From Bacilli bacterium (lineage in GTDB: Bacteria; Bacillota_I; Bacilli_A; RF39; UBA660), in the NCBI GenBank assembly GCA_024693165.1, contig JAILLM010000024.1:1-11336 (forward strand): a DNA stretch of 11,336 nucleotides, given 5' to 3'. Under the pieces are notes generated by a model. That model was not told where the DNA came from. It worked only from the letters and a program-made list of their open reading frames with translations, and made no database searches. Shown here piece after piece: positions 1-5,774 of the stretch. The first letter of the stretch is position 1; each line of letters begins with the position of its first letter. A program made the position numbers and the translations under genes.

Positions 1-8
1 TGATATAT

Positions 9-635
9 ATGAAACTAAAGAATTGGGTAAAAGTATTCTATGTATTTGCTATATTATTATGTGTTTACTTAGTATATAGTTTTCTACTTTATAATAGTTA
101 TATTAAATATAGAAATACTGCACTTCATTTAATTGAAAATGGAACGCTGTTAGCACCAAAAGTATTTCCTAATACAAGAGTAACTAAAGCAATCTATATT
201 TTAGATACTTTATCACTTGGTAATGATTTTGAATCAATTGTTAAAGAAAATGATTCTTGGAGAATTACAGATAAAGATAATATTTCATATAAATTAAAAG
301 TAAAAGAAGTTGAAAATGATAATTATCGAATGTATCAATATACCGTTTCTAATTTAGATAGTGTTAAAGATCAAAAGATTTCAGTATTCTCATCAACAGG
401 TAAAATAAGTAATGCAAAAAAGCTTGTAAAAAATATAAGTATTTATGTTCCTCAATATGAAGAAATATTCTTAGTTGATGGTAATAAAAAACATGCAGTA
501 ATTTTTAAATATAATGATGAGATTAATGCTTATGTTTTTATAGGTGAAAAGAAATATCATTTAATATTTGATAATGACTCATTAAGTTATGAATATATAA
601 TTAATATATTATCAACTTTATCTTTAGAGGATTAA
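9..635 (+). CDS. Membrane-anchored protein of unknown function
   Basis: I do not recognise this 208-residue protein. One hydrophobic segment at about residues 8-28 follows a Lys-rich N-terminus (K2, K4, K8), so the protein is probably anchored in the membrane by its N-terminus with about 175 residues outside. The outer part is rich in Lys, Asp, Asn and Tyr and alternates in a way that suggests beta strands. There is no lipobox and no catalytic motif I can name. Only 8 bases precede the ATG. They read tga plus five bases, which fits the AGGTGA-N5-start pattern used by tatD and rsmA, so the start is probably right although most of the ribosome binding site is outside the window. The stop (TAA) lies 1 nt before the -35 of the next promoter, and no terminator separates the two genes. 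Confidence 0.7.
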   Translation: MKLKNWVKVFYVFAILLCVYLVYSFLLYNSYIKYRNTALHLIENGTLLAPKVFPNTRVTKAIYILDTLSLGNDFESIVKENDSWRITDKDNISYKLKVKEVENDNYRMYQYTVSNLDSVKDQKISVFSSTGKISNAKKLVKNISIYVPQYEEIFLVDGNKKHAVIFKYNDEINAYVFIGEKKYHLIFDNDSLSYEYIINILSTLSLED

Positions 636-636
636 T

Positions 637-665
637 TTGCATTTAAGGTAATAAAGTGATAATAT
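637..665 (+). promoter_or_regulatory. Sigma-A-type promoter with extended -10
   Basis: TTGCAT (637-642), a 17-nt spacer, then TAATAT (660-665) preceded by TG at 657-658, which makes an extended -10. Transcription would start near 672 and give a leader of about 18 nt before the ATG at 690. The same TTGCAT-N17 layout with TGA before the -10 recurs at 6425-6453. Confidence 0.6.
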
Positions 666-689
666 ATCCCTCATATGGAGGGGATAATC

Positions 690-1013
690 ATGAAATATGA
701 AAATACTATTATTCACGTTATACAAGATGACATGGACGGTGAATTTTTAATTAAATTTAGTTATAATCCTGAAGAGGATAAAATTACATTTTATGGTTGT
801 TATGGAAATATAGCTTTATTACATGGAGTTGATTTTGAAACAATTATTAGAGCAGCTATAGTTCAAGAAAACTATGTTAGATATATAGATGGAGAATCAA
901 ATAAAGAAACTTCTCCTGAAGATAACCATATATATTTAAATGTATGGGACTATGTACGTACATATGAAGTTGCTATTTCAGAAGGAAAAAATAAACAATT
1001 GAAAACAAGATAA
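690..1013 (+). CDS. Small hypothetical protein (107 aa)
   Basis: The protein is 107 residues, acidic through most of its length with a basic tail (last ten residues KNKQLKTR-like). It has no membrane segment or signal peptide, so it is probably cytoplasmic. The start at 690 is chosen over an in-frame ATG at 675 because GGAGGGG at 677-683 lies 6 nt upstream of 690 and overlaps the earlier ATG. The predicted fold is mixed alpha/beta, with strands around residues 6-11 and 18-25, then IALLHGVDFETIIRAA, which looks like a helix. I recognise no family. It has its own promoter at 637-665. Its last codons carry the -35 element of the metG T-box promoter, so the two units are packed together without a clear terminator. 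Confidence 0.7.
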   Translation: MKYENTIIHVIQDDMDGEFLIKFSYNPEEDKITFYGCYGNIALLHGVDFETIIRAAIVQENYVRYIDGESNKETSPEDNHIYLNVWDYVRTYEVAISEGKNKQLKTR

Positions 1014-1027
1014 TCTTGTGATATATT
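999..1027 (+). promoter_or_regulatory. Promoter of the metG T-box transcript
   Basis: TTGAAA (999-1004), a 17-nt spacer and TATATT (1022-1027). The -35 lies inside the 3' end of the preceding coding region. Most of the spacer is a perfect dyad, ACAAGAT-A-ATCTTGT (1005-1019), which spans the stop codon. Transcription would start near 1034, just ahead of the T-box stem I. Confidence 0.55.
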
Positions 1028-1030
1028 ATG

Positions 1031-1240
1031 AATTGTTAAACAGCGAAGGAAAGAGTAGTAAATACAAGACGCATAGAGAGTTCCTGGTTGGTGAAAAGGA
1101 ATAGGGAGTATTTATGAACATGGCTCTGGAGTTTAAATCGGGTAATTTACGATATAAATTTAAAGTTGCATGATAAAGTCATGAATTAAGGTGGTACCGC
1201 GGGTATATTACTCGTCCTTATCTTAGTTCATGGCTTTTTT
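1031..1240 (+). promoter_or_regulatory. T-box riboswitch leader (methionine type)
   Basis: This RNA leader senses uncharged tRNA and controls transcription of metG. The diagnostic T-box element AAGGTGGTACCGCG lies at 1188-1201. It can form the antiterminator: AAGG (1188-1191) pairs with CCTT (1216-1219), UGGUACC (1192-1198) is the 7-nt bulge that reads the tRNA acceptor end, and GCG (1199-1201) pairs with CGT (1213-1215). Stem I covers about 1045-1130 with an AGAGAG segment and the GGTTGGTGAAA distal loop. An ATG at 1120-1122, in the context GAAC-ATG-GCTCT, is the likely specifier codon, which agrees with the downstream gene. A second ATG at 1114-1116 makes the exact register less certain. 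The terminator layout is described in its own entry. Confidence 0.93.
1178..1240 (+). terminator. T-box-controlled terminator enclosing the T-box element
   Basis: Bases 1178-1190 (GTCATGAATTAAG) can pair without interruption, with two G-U wobbles, with 1222-1234 (CTTAGTTCATGGC). The run TTTTTT at 1235-1240 follows at once. The helix shares AAG (1188-1190) with the antiterminator. The competing hairpin CATGA (1169-1173) / TCATG (1179-1183) could hold the 5' arm in the read-through state. The alternative states are inferred from base pairing by eye. Confidence 0.65.
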
Positions 1241-1262
1241 ATTTTAGAAAGAAGGTAAAATT

Positions 1263-2807
1263 ATGGAAAAGGAAAAGTATTATATTTCTACTGCAATTGC
1301 CTATACATCAGGTAAACCTCATATTGGAAATACATATGAAATCGTACTTGCTGATGCTATTGCAAGAAATAAAAGACTTGAAGGGTACGATGTTTATCTA
1401 CAAACTGGTACTGATGAACATGGTGAAAAAATTGAGTTAAAAGCTAAAGAAGCTGGAATTACACCACAAGAATTTGTTGATAATGTTGCAGGTGAAATTA
1501 AAGAAATTTGGGATTTAATGAATACTTCTTATGATAAATTTGTAAGAACTACTGATAAGCATCATGAAGAAGTTGTTCAACATATATTTAAGAAAATGTA
1601 TGATAAAGGAGATATTTACCTAGGAAAATATGAAGGATGGTATTGTACTCCTTGTGAATCATTCTGGACTGAATCTCAATTAGTTGATGGAAAATGTCCT
1701 GATTGTGGTAGAGATGTAGAAAAGAAGAGTGAAGAATCATACTTCTTCAAATTATCTAAATATCAAAAACAATTAGAAGAATTTATTGAAACTCATCCAG
1801 ATTTTATTCAACCAGAAGCAAGAAAGAATGAAATGTTAAATAACTTCATTAAACCAGGATTACAAGATTTATGTGTTTCTCGTACTGCATTCAGTTGGGG
1901 AATTCCTGTAGATTTTGATCCTAAACATGTAGTTTATGTTTGGTTAGATGCATTAACTAACTATATTACTAACATTGGTTATGATGTAGATGGTAATGAT
2001 ACAGATGAGTTTAAAAAGAAATGGCCTGCCGACTTACACTTAATTGGTAAGGATATTATTAGATTCCATACTATTTATTGGCCATGCTTTTTATTCAGTT
2101 TAGATTTACCAATGCCAAAACAAGTATTTGGACATCCTTGGTTAATCATGAGCGATGGTAAGATGAGTAAGTCTAAAGGAAATGTTGTATATGCTGACGA
2201 TATTGCTAATAAATATAGTGTAGATGCATTAAGATATTTCTTCTTACATGAAATTCCATTCGCAGCTGATGGTGTATTCTCAGAAGATTTATTAATTGAA
2301 AGAATTAATTCTGATTTAGCTAATATCTTAGGAAACTTAGTTAATAGAACTATTTCAATGAGTAATAAATACTTTGATGGTATTGTAACTAATACTAATG
2401 TAAAAGTTGATGAAGAAGATTCTGAACTAATTAGTCTATGTGAAGGATTAAATGTAAAAGTACATGAACATATGGATAAATTAAGAATAGCTGATTCAAT
2501 CGATGATATCTTTGAAGTTTTAAGAGCAGCTAATAAATATATCGATATTACTATGCCTTGGGCACTAGCAAAAGATGAAACTAAGAAAGAAAGACTAAAC
2601 ACTGTTCTTTATAACTTAATTGAAGCTATCAGAGTATGTGCTGTATACTTACAAGCATTCTTACCTGAAACTGCTGAAAAGATATTTACTCAAATTAACA
2701 CTGATATTAAAGACTATGAATCAACTAAAGAATTTGGTAAATATGTATCAGGAACTAAGTTAAATACTCCTGAAATTCTATTTGCTAGAATTGACACTAC
2801 AAAATAA
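1263..2807 (+). CDS. metG: Methionine--tRNA ligase
   Basis: Class I aminoacyl-tRNA synthetase that charges tRNA-Met with methionine using ATP in the cytoplasm. The nucleotide-binding signature appears as HIGN at residues 20-23 (the HIGH motif), DEHG is at 51-54, WLDAL at 227-231 and KMSKS at 300-304. The connective domain carries a zinc knuckle with C128, C131, C145 and C148. At 514 residues it is the catalytic core plus the anticodon-binding helical domain. The C-terminal tRNA-binding (Trbp111-like) extension of the longer Bacillus and E. coli enzymes of about 660-680 residues is missing. The start is preceded by GAAGGTA at 1251-1257. A T-box leader upstream regulates expression through uncharged tRNA, and a hairpin terminator overlaps the stop codon. 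An open antisense frame at 2075-2602 is a shadow. Confidence 0.97.
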   Translation: MEKEKYYISTAIAYTSGKPHIGNTYEIVLADAIARNKRLEGYDVYLQTGTDEHGEKIELKAKEAGITPQEFVDNVAGEIKEIWDLMNTSYDKFVRTTDKHHEEVVQHIFKKMYDKGDIYLGKYEGWYCTPCESFWTESQLVDGKCPDCGRDVEKKSEESYFFKLSKYQKQLEEFIETHPDFIQPEARKNEMLNNFIKPGLQDLCVSRTAFSWGIPVDFDPKHVVYVWLDALTNYITNIGYDVDGNDTDEFKKKWPADLHLIGKDIIRFHTIYWPCFLFSLDLPMPKQVFGHPWLIMSDGKMSKSKGNVVYADDIANKYSVDALRYFFLHEIPFAADGVFSEDLLIERINSDLANILGNLVNRTISMSNKYFDGIVTNTNVKVDEEDSELISLCEGLNVKVHEHMDKLRIADSIDDIFEVLRAANKYIDITMPWALAKDETKKERLNTVLYNLIEAIRVCAVYLQAFLPETAEKIFTQINTDIKDYESTKEFGKYVSGTKLNTPEILFARIDTTK

Positions 2808-2832
2808 CATCTCTTTTTAGAGATGTTTTTTT
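2807..2832 (+). terminator. Intrinsic terminator of metG
   Basis: ACATCTCT (2807-2814) pairs with AGAGATGT (2819-2826) around a 4-nt loop, followed by Ts up to 2832. The stem begins on the last base of the metG stop codon. Confidence 0.9.
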
Positions 2833-2833
2833 A

Positions 2834-2842
2834 TGCTATACT
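2834..2842 (+). promoter_or_regulatory. Possible extended -10 promoter for tatD
   Basis: TGC-TATACT at 2834-2842 lies 2 nt after the T-run of the metG terminator. No convincing -35 is visible 17 nt upstream, as that stretch is the terminator stem-loop. A start near 2849 would leave a leader of about 12 nt beginning at the ribosome binding site. Confidence 0.4.
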
Positions 2843-2860
2843 ATGTGCGAGGTGAAATAC

Positions 2861-3628
2861 ATGTTTACAGATAGTCATGCACATATAACAAAAGAATTTT
2901 ATGAAGATATAGATGTTGTTATAAAAAATGCTAAATTAAATAATGTTAATAGAATTATTATAGATGCAGATTCAATTGAATCTTGTTATGAAGTATTAGA
3001 TATATCTAGTAAATATGATAATGTATATTGTTGTTTAGGTATTCATCCTGAAAACATAAACGAAAATGTTTATGAATTAGATAAGATAGTTGAAGACAAC
3101 AAAGATAATCCTAAGTTTATAGCTATCGGAGAAATTGGATTAGATTATTATTGGACTAAAGATACTAAGGATAAACAAAAAGAAATATTAAGACATCAAA
3201 TGGAAATTGCTAAAAAGTATAATAAACCAGTAATAATTCATTCGAGGGAAGCGACTAAAGATACAATTGATATTTTAAAAGAATATCCTGAAGTTATTGG
3301 AGATATTCATTGTTTCTCAGGTTCTTATGAAACTGCAGAAATCTATTTAAAGATGGGTTATTACATAGGTGTAGGTGGTGTATTAACATTTAAGAATGCT
3401 AATATCAAAGATGTAATTGTTAAATTACCACTTAATAGATTACTTCTTGAAACTGATTCACCATTCTTAGCTCCAACTCCTAAAAGAGGAGAAACTAATG
3501 AACCAGCTAATATTCCTATAATTGCTGATTTCTTAGCTAACTTAAAGGGAATATCCATTGATGAAGTATCTAAACAAACTGAAAAGAATATTAATAAATT
3601 ATTTAATATAGGTGATATTAATGAATAA
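2861..3628 (+). CDS. tatD: TatD family metal-dependent DNase/hydrolase
   Basis: Cytoplasmic TIM-barrel metal-dependent nuclease of the TatD/YabD family, 255 residues, the usual length. Metal ligands and active-site positions are all visible: H6 and H8 in DSHAH, E91 in AIGEIGLDYYW, H127 in PVIIHSRE, H150 in GDIHCFSG, and D199 in LLETDSPFLAP. Proteins of this family have been shown to act as 3'-5' exonucleases and AP endonucleases, while the cellular role in Firmicutes is less clear. The start at 2861 is preferred to an in-frame ATG at 2843 because GAGGTGA at 2849-2855 precedes it by 5 nt and the family normally begins at about the DSHAH motif. It overlaps rsmA by 8 nt. In Bacillus subtilis the orthologue yabD also lies between metS and ksgA, but there rnmV intervenes. 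Confidence 0.93.
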   Translation: MFTDSHAHITKEFYEDIDVVIKNAKLNNVNRIIIDADSIESCYEVLDISSKYDNVYCCLGIHPENINENVYELDKIVEDNKDNPKFIAIGEIGLDYYWTKDTKDKQKEILRHQMEIAKKYNKPVIIHSREATKDTIDILKEYPEVIGDIHCFSGSYETAEIYLKMGYYIGVGGVLTFKNANIKDVIVKLPLNRLLLETDSPFLAPTPKRGETNEPANIPIIADFLANLKGISIDEVSKQTEKNINKLFNIGDINE

Positions 3629-4406
3629 GAATTTTAATTTTAAAAAGAAATTTGGTCAAAACTTTCTAATTGATAAAGATAAAACTCAAAGAATAGTTGA
3701 TCTTATTAATGCTAATGAAGAAGATTTAATTATTGAAATTGGTCCTGGTGCAGGTGCTTTAACTAAGAGATTAGTTAAAAAGAATGCTAAATTAATATGT
3801 TATGAGATAGATGATGATACAAAAGAATATCTTTTACCATTAGAAAATGAAAAAACTAAGATAATTTATAAAGATTTCTTAACTGCTAATGTTCAAGAAG
3901 ATATTAAAGATATTGAATATAATAATTTATATATCGTAGGTAATTTACCATATTATATAACTACTCCAATAATTGAAAAAATTATTAAAGAAGAAGTAGA
4001 TGTTAAGAAAATGGTATTTATGGTTCAAAAAGAAGTAGGAGAAAGATTTGCATCTAAACCAAATTCTAAAGAATATGGATCAATTACTGTATTCTTAAAT
4101 TACTATTTCAACATTAAACAAGAATTTATTGTAGGAAGAAGATGTTTCAATCCAGCTCCCAATGTAGATTCAATGGTTATTTCATTAAATCAAAAACCAG
4201 ATAGATTACCAGTAGATATGAAGAAGTTTGATAGAATAGTTAGAGATTCTTTCCAATTTAAAAGAAAGAACTTAAGAAACAATTTAAAAAATTATGATTT
4301 AGATAAAGTAAATGAAATATTAGGTAAATACAATTATGATATAACTCATAGAGCAGAAGAATTTGACTATAAAGTGTTTGTTGATTTAAGTAATAACTTA
4401 TTTTAA
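3621..4406 (+). CDS. rsmA: 16S rRNA (adenine(1518)-N(6)/adenine(1519)-N(6))-dimethyltransferase
   Basis: Dimethylates the two adjacent adenines in the loop of helix 45 of 16S rRNA with S-adenosylmethionine, a late step in small-subunit maturation. The N-terminus has the family hallmark FGQNFL (11-16). The SAM-binding Rossmann fold shows IEIGPGAGALT (38-48) and the acidic residue E62. The catalytic motif is NLPYY (108-112), followed by MVQKEVGERF (134-143), NPAPNVDS (177-184) and the C-terminal FQFKRKNLRNNL (211-222). The length of 261 residues is normal, if slightly short. The ATG at 3621 is chosen over a GTG at 3612 because AGGTGA at 3610-3615 lies 5 nt upstream of it. The start lies inside the end of tatD, so the two are probably translationally coupled. 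No terminator is seen after the stop. Confidence 0.96.
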   Translation: MNKNFNFKKKFGQNFLIDKDKTQRIVDLINANEEDLIIEIGPGAGALTKRLVKKNAKLICYEIDDDTKEYLLPLENEKTKIIYKDFLTANVQEDIKDIEYNNLYIVGNLPYYITTPIIEKIIKEEVDVKKMVFMVQKEVGERFASKPNSKEYGSITVFLNYYFNIKQEFIVGRRCFNPAPNVDSMVISLNQKPDRLPVDMKKFDRIVRDSFQFKRKNLRNNLKNYDLDKVNEILGKYNYDITHRAEEFDYKVFVDLSNNLF

Positions 4407-4435
4407 TTGATTTTTTATAACCTTTCCTTTATAAT
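4407..4435 (+). promoter_or_regulatory. Sigma-A-type promoter of spoVG
   Basis: TTGATT (4407-4412), a 17-nt spacer and a consensus TATAAT (4430-4435). The -35 starts at the base after the rsmA stop codon. Transcription would start near 4442, giving a leader of about 31 nt that includes AGGTGAGG at 4461-4468. Confidence 0.65.
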
Positions 4436-4464
4436 TAAATTGTATAGTAATATATAGGAAAGGT
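4420..4464 (+). repeat. Inverted repeat spanning the spoVG -10 and ribosome binding site
   Basis: ACCTTTCCT (4420-4428) is the exact reverse complement of AGGAAAGGT (4456-4464), with four more A-T pairs inside after one mismatch (4430-4433 with 4451-4454). The left arm lies upstream of the predicted transcription start and the right arm runs into the ribosome binding site, so only RNA reading through from rsmA can form this hairpin. Confidence 0.7.
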
Positions 4465-4472
4465 GAGGCTCG

Positions 4473-4748
4473 ATGAAAATAACAAACGTTAGAGTGCGTG
4501 TAGTTGAAAAGGAGAATTCTAAGATGAGAGGTTTTGCATCAGTAACATTAGATGATATGTTTGCTGTTCATGACATCAGAATCCTAGAAGGAGACAATGG
4601 TTTGTTCTTGGCTATGCCAAGTAAACAAATTGGTGAAGGAGAATATAAAGATATAGCTCATCCAATCAACCAAGAAGCTCGTCAAATGTTCAGTGATGCT
4701 ATTATCGAAGAATATAAAAAAGAATTAGCTAAAGCTGAAGAAGAATAA
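4473..4748 (+). CDS. spoVG: Septation protein / RNA-binding regulator SpoVG
   Basis: SpoVG family, 91 residues, full length. The conserved core is easily read: MKITNVRVR at the N-terminus, FASVTLDDMFAVHDIRILEG (21-40), NGLFLAMPSKQ (42-52) and DIAHPIN (60-66), followed by a charged helical tail. SpoVG proteins are small DNA- and RNA-binding regulators. They affect sporulation in Bacillus and virulence or cell-envelope genes in non-sporulating Staphylococcus, Listeria and Borrelia, so the gene alone does not show that this organism forms spores. GAAAGGTGAGG at 4458-4468 precedes the ATG. The gene has its own consensus promoter at 4407-4435 and a strong terminator that starts within its stop codon, so it is probably transcribed alone as well as by read-through from rsmA. 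Confidence 0.95.
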   Translation: MKITNVRVRVVEKENSKMRGFASVTLDDMFAVHDIRILEGDNGLFLAMPSKQIGEGEYKDIAHPINQEARQMFSDAIIEEYKKELAKAEEE

Positions 4749-4773
4749 GATGGTTTTAAACCATCTTTTTTTT
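4747..4773 (+). terminator. Intrinsic terminator of spoVG
   Basis: AAGATGG (4747-4753) pairs with CCATCTT (4761-4767) around TTTTAAA, followed by Ts to 4773. The stem starts within the spoVG stop codon. Confidence 0.9.
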
Positions 4774-4800
4774 GTACAAATTTATGTCAACTTTTATTAA
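4772..4800 (+). promoter_or_regulatory. Weak candidate promoter for divIC
   Basis: TTGTAC (4772-4777), 17 nt and TATTAA (4795-4800). The -35 begins in the T-run of the spoVG terminator. Other -10-like sequences lie nearer the gene (TATATT at 4834-4839) but without a -35 at a normal distance, so the true promoter is unclear. Confidence 0.3.
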
Positions 4801-4861
4801 ATTTCCTTAATAATAATGTACATTTGAATAGGGTATATTATATTTATTATAGGTGAATATG

Positions 4862-5146
4862 GTGAAAAAGTATAAATTAAGAGTAGGCTTTTATCTTTTC
4901 TTAATTGCAGGCATTTTAACAATGCTTGGTTTTTCATGTTTCAATATTTGGACACAAATTTACCAAAATGAACAAAAGGTTCATGAATTAAATGAGAAGT
5001 ATGAAAGACTAGTAGATCAAGAATATGATTTATCTGGTCAAGTAAATAAACTTCAAGATCCTGAATATGTAGCAAAGTATGCTAGAGAAAAGTACCTTTA
5101 TACATCTGATGGAGAAAAGATTATAGACATTGAAACTAATAAATAG
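4862..5146 (+). CDS. divIC: Septum formation initiator, DivIC/FtsB family
   Basis: Small bitopic division protein of about 94 residues. A short basic cytoplasmic N-terminus (KKYKLR) leads into one membrane segment at about residues 9-29, then an extracytoplasmic coiled coil (about 33-66, with heptad-like NEQKVHELNEKYERLVDQEYDL). The family-typical C-terminal box reads LQDPEYVAKYAREKYLYTSDGEKII. In Bacillus the protein joins FtsL and DivIB in the divisome. Neither partner is in this window. The start is uncertain: AGGTGA at 4851-4856 is 5 nt before GTG 4862 but only 2 nt before ATG 4859, and 5 nt is the spacing at tatD and rsmA, so I chose GTG. The choice changes the protein by a single residue. 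A terminator overlaps the stop. The weak alternative is another FtsB-like coiled-coil protein. Confidence 0.88.
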   Translation: MKKYKLRVGFYLFLIAGILTMLGFSCFNIWTQIYQNEQKVHELNEKYERLVDQEYDLSGQVNKLQDPEYVAKYAREKYLYTSDGEKIIDIETNK

Positions 5147-5169
5147 TCATTTGCTAAATGACTATTTTT
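5144..5169 (+). terminator. Intrinsic terminator of divIC
   Basis: TAGTCATTT (5144-5152) pairs with AAATGACTA (5156-5164) around GCT, followed by TTTTT to 5169. The stem begins with the TAG stop codon. Its loop region also carries the -35 of the ssrA promoter. Confidence 0.9.
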
Positions 5170-5179
5170 ATGTTATTAT
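5151..5179 (+). promoter_or_regulatory. Promoter of ssrA, overlapping the divIC terminator
   Basis: TTGCTA (5151-5156), 17 nt and TATTAT (5174-5179) with TG at 5171-5172, an extended -10. Transcription would start near 5186, about 6 nt before the mature tmRNA 5' end. Such a short 5' extension would need removal by RNase P. Confidence 0.6.
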
Positions 5180-5191
5180 TGTTTCACATAT

Positions 5192-5562
5192 GGGGTCGTA
5201 ATTGGTTTCGACAAATTACAGTCCTGTATTAGTTGCAAGTGGCTGGTAACCTAATTACCAACAATTAAAATTAACTGACAATAACAGTAATATGACTTTA
5301 GCTTTCGCCTAGTCGAAAGCCTTCACATACAGTTTGTGATGGAGTGCTCATAGGATAATCGTCCGTAGTTATTTTATGGGTTCATATATACGGAATATAC
5401 TATTACTTCTCGTCCTAAGTTGTAGTAATGAATTTTATTAGGAATAGTAAATCTTAGTTTGTTAGATACTTTTGGATTTATGAAATTTTATTTCTAACTA
5501 AACTTGTAGACGCTAATATATGAGTATTTTGGACGGGAGTTCGAATCTCCCCGACTCCACCA
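5192..5562 (+). ncRNA. ssrA: Transfer-messenger RNA (tmRNA)
   Basis: One-piece tmRNA of 371 nt that rescues stalled ribosomes and tags the unfinished protein. The 5' end GGGGTCG (5192-5198) pairs with CGACTCC (5552-5558), including one G-U pair, to form the acceptor stem, followed by the discriminator A and an encoded CCA (5560-5562). The 5' part carries the conserved TAATTGGTTTCGAC and the 3' part the T-arm GGGAGTTCGAATCTCCC (5535-5551). The tag frame begins in TAACT-GAC, as in Bacillus subtilis tmRNA where the resume codon follows TAACT. Its stop codon sits in the loop of the hairpin GCTTTCG/CGAAAGC (5301-5320), which corresponds to helix 5. The remainder (5321-5530) is the pseudoknot region. 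A promoter and a terminator flank the gene. Confidence 0.97.
5277..5312 (+). other. tmRNA tag-peptide reading frame
   Basis: From the resume codon GAC (5277-5279) to TAG (5310-5312) the frame reads DNNSNMTLAFA. With the alanine carried by tmRNA the tag is ADNNSNMTLAFA, 12 residues. It ends in LAFA rather than the more common ALAA. The resume position is inferred by comparison with Bacillus subtilis tmRNA. Confidence 0.85.
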
Positions 5563-5573
5563 TTTTGTATTTC

Positions 5574-5595
5574 AAGAACCTGTTTGGTTCTTTTT
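5574..5595 (+). terminator. Intrinsic terminator of ssrA
   Basis: AAGAACC (5574-5580) pairs with GGTTCTT (5586-5592) around TGTTT, with a T-run to 5595. It lies 11 nt after the mature 3' end. Confidence 0.88.
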
Positions 5596-5711
5596 ATTAT
5601 GTTGATCTAATCTATGTAATATCACTGAATTAATCTTTATTTATTCTATATCATTAGTATTTGAATAAGGTTATAGAATTCAAAAAGAATCTAAAGGAAA
5701 AATGTATAATT

Positions 5712-5738
5712 AAACTATCTCAAATGAGATGGTTTTTT
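5712..5738 (+). terminator. Unassigned intrinsic terminator upstream of the DUF1287 gene
   Basis: AAACTATCTCA (5712-5722) pairs with TGAGATGGTTT (5725-5735), including one T-G pair, with Ts running to 5738. Upstream, 5596-5711 holds no open frame and no recognisable RNA, and ssrA already has its own terminator at 5574-5595. It may be a back-up for ssrA, the end of an unannotated small RNA, or the relic of a lost gene. Confidence 0.7.
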
Positions 5739-5751
5739 CTTGTATTTGAAT

Positions 5752-5757
5752 TATAAT
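5752..5757 (+). promoter_or_regulatory. Possible -10 element for the DUF1287 gene
   Basis: Consensus TATAAT, 17 nt before the ATG at 5775. No good -35 is visible at the right distance, since that stretch is the preceding terminator. If used, the leader would be about 11 nt. Confidence 0.35.
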
Positions 5758-5774
5758 TATATTGGTAGATGTAT

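Noticed and set aside
2075..2602. Open frame of 175 codons on the minus strand inside metG
   Set aside because: It is fully antisense to the conserved MetG catalytic and anticodon-binding regions, is rich in Ser/Leu/Ile as expected of a shadow frame, and has no ribosome binding site.
3361..3558. Open minus-strand frame inside tatD
   Set aside because: Antisense to conserved TatD motifs and without its own start signals.
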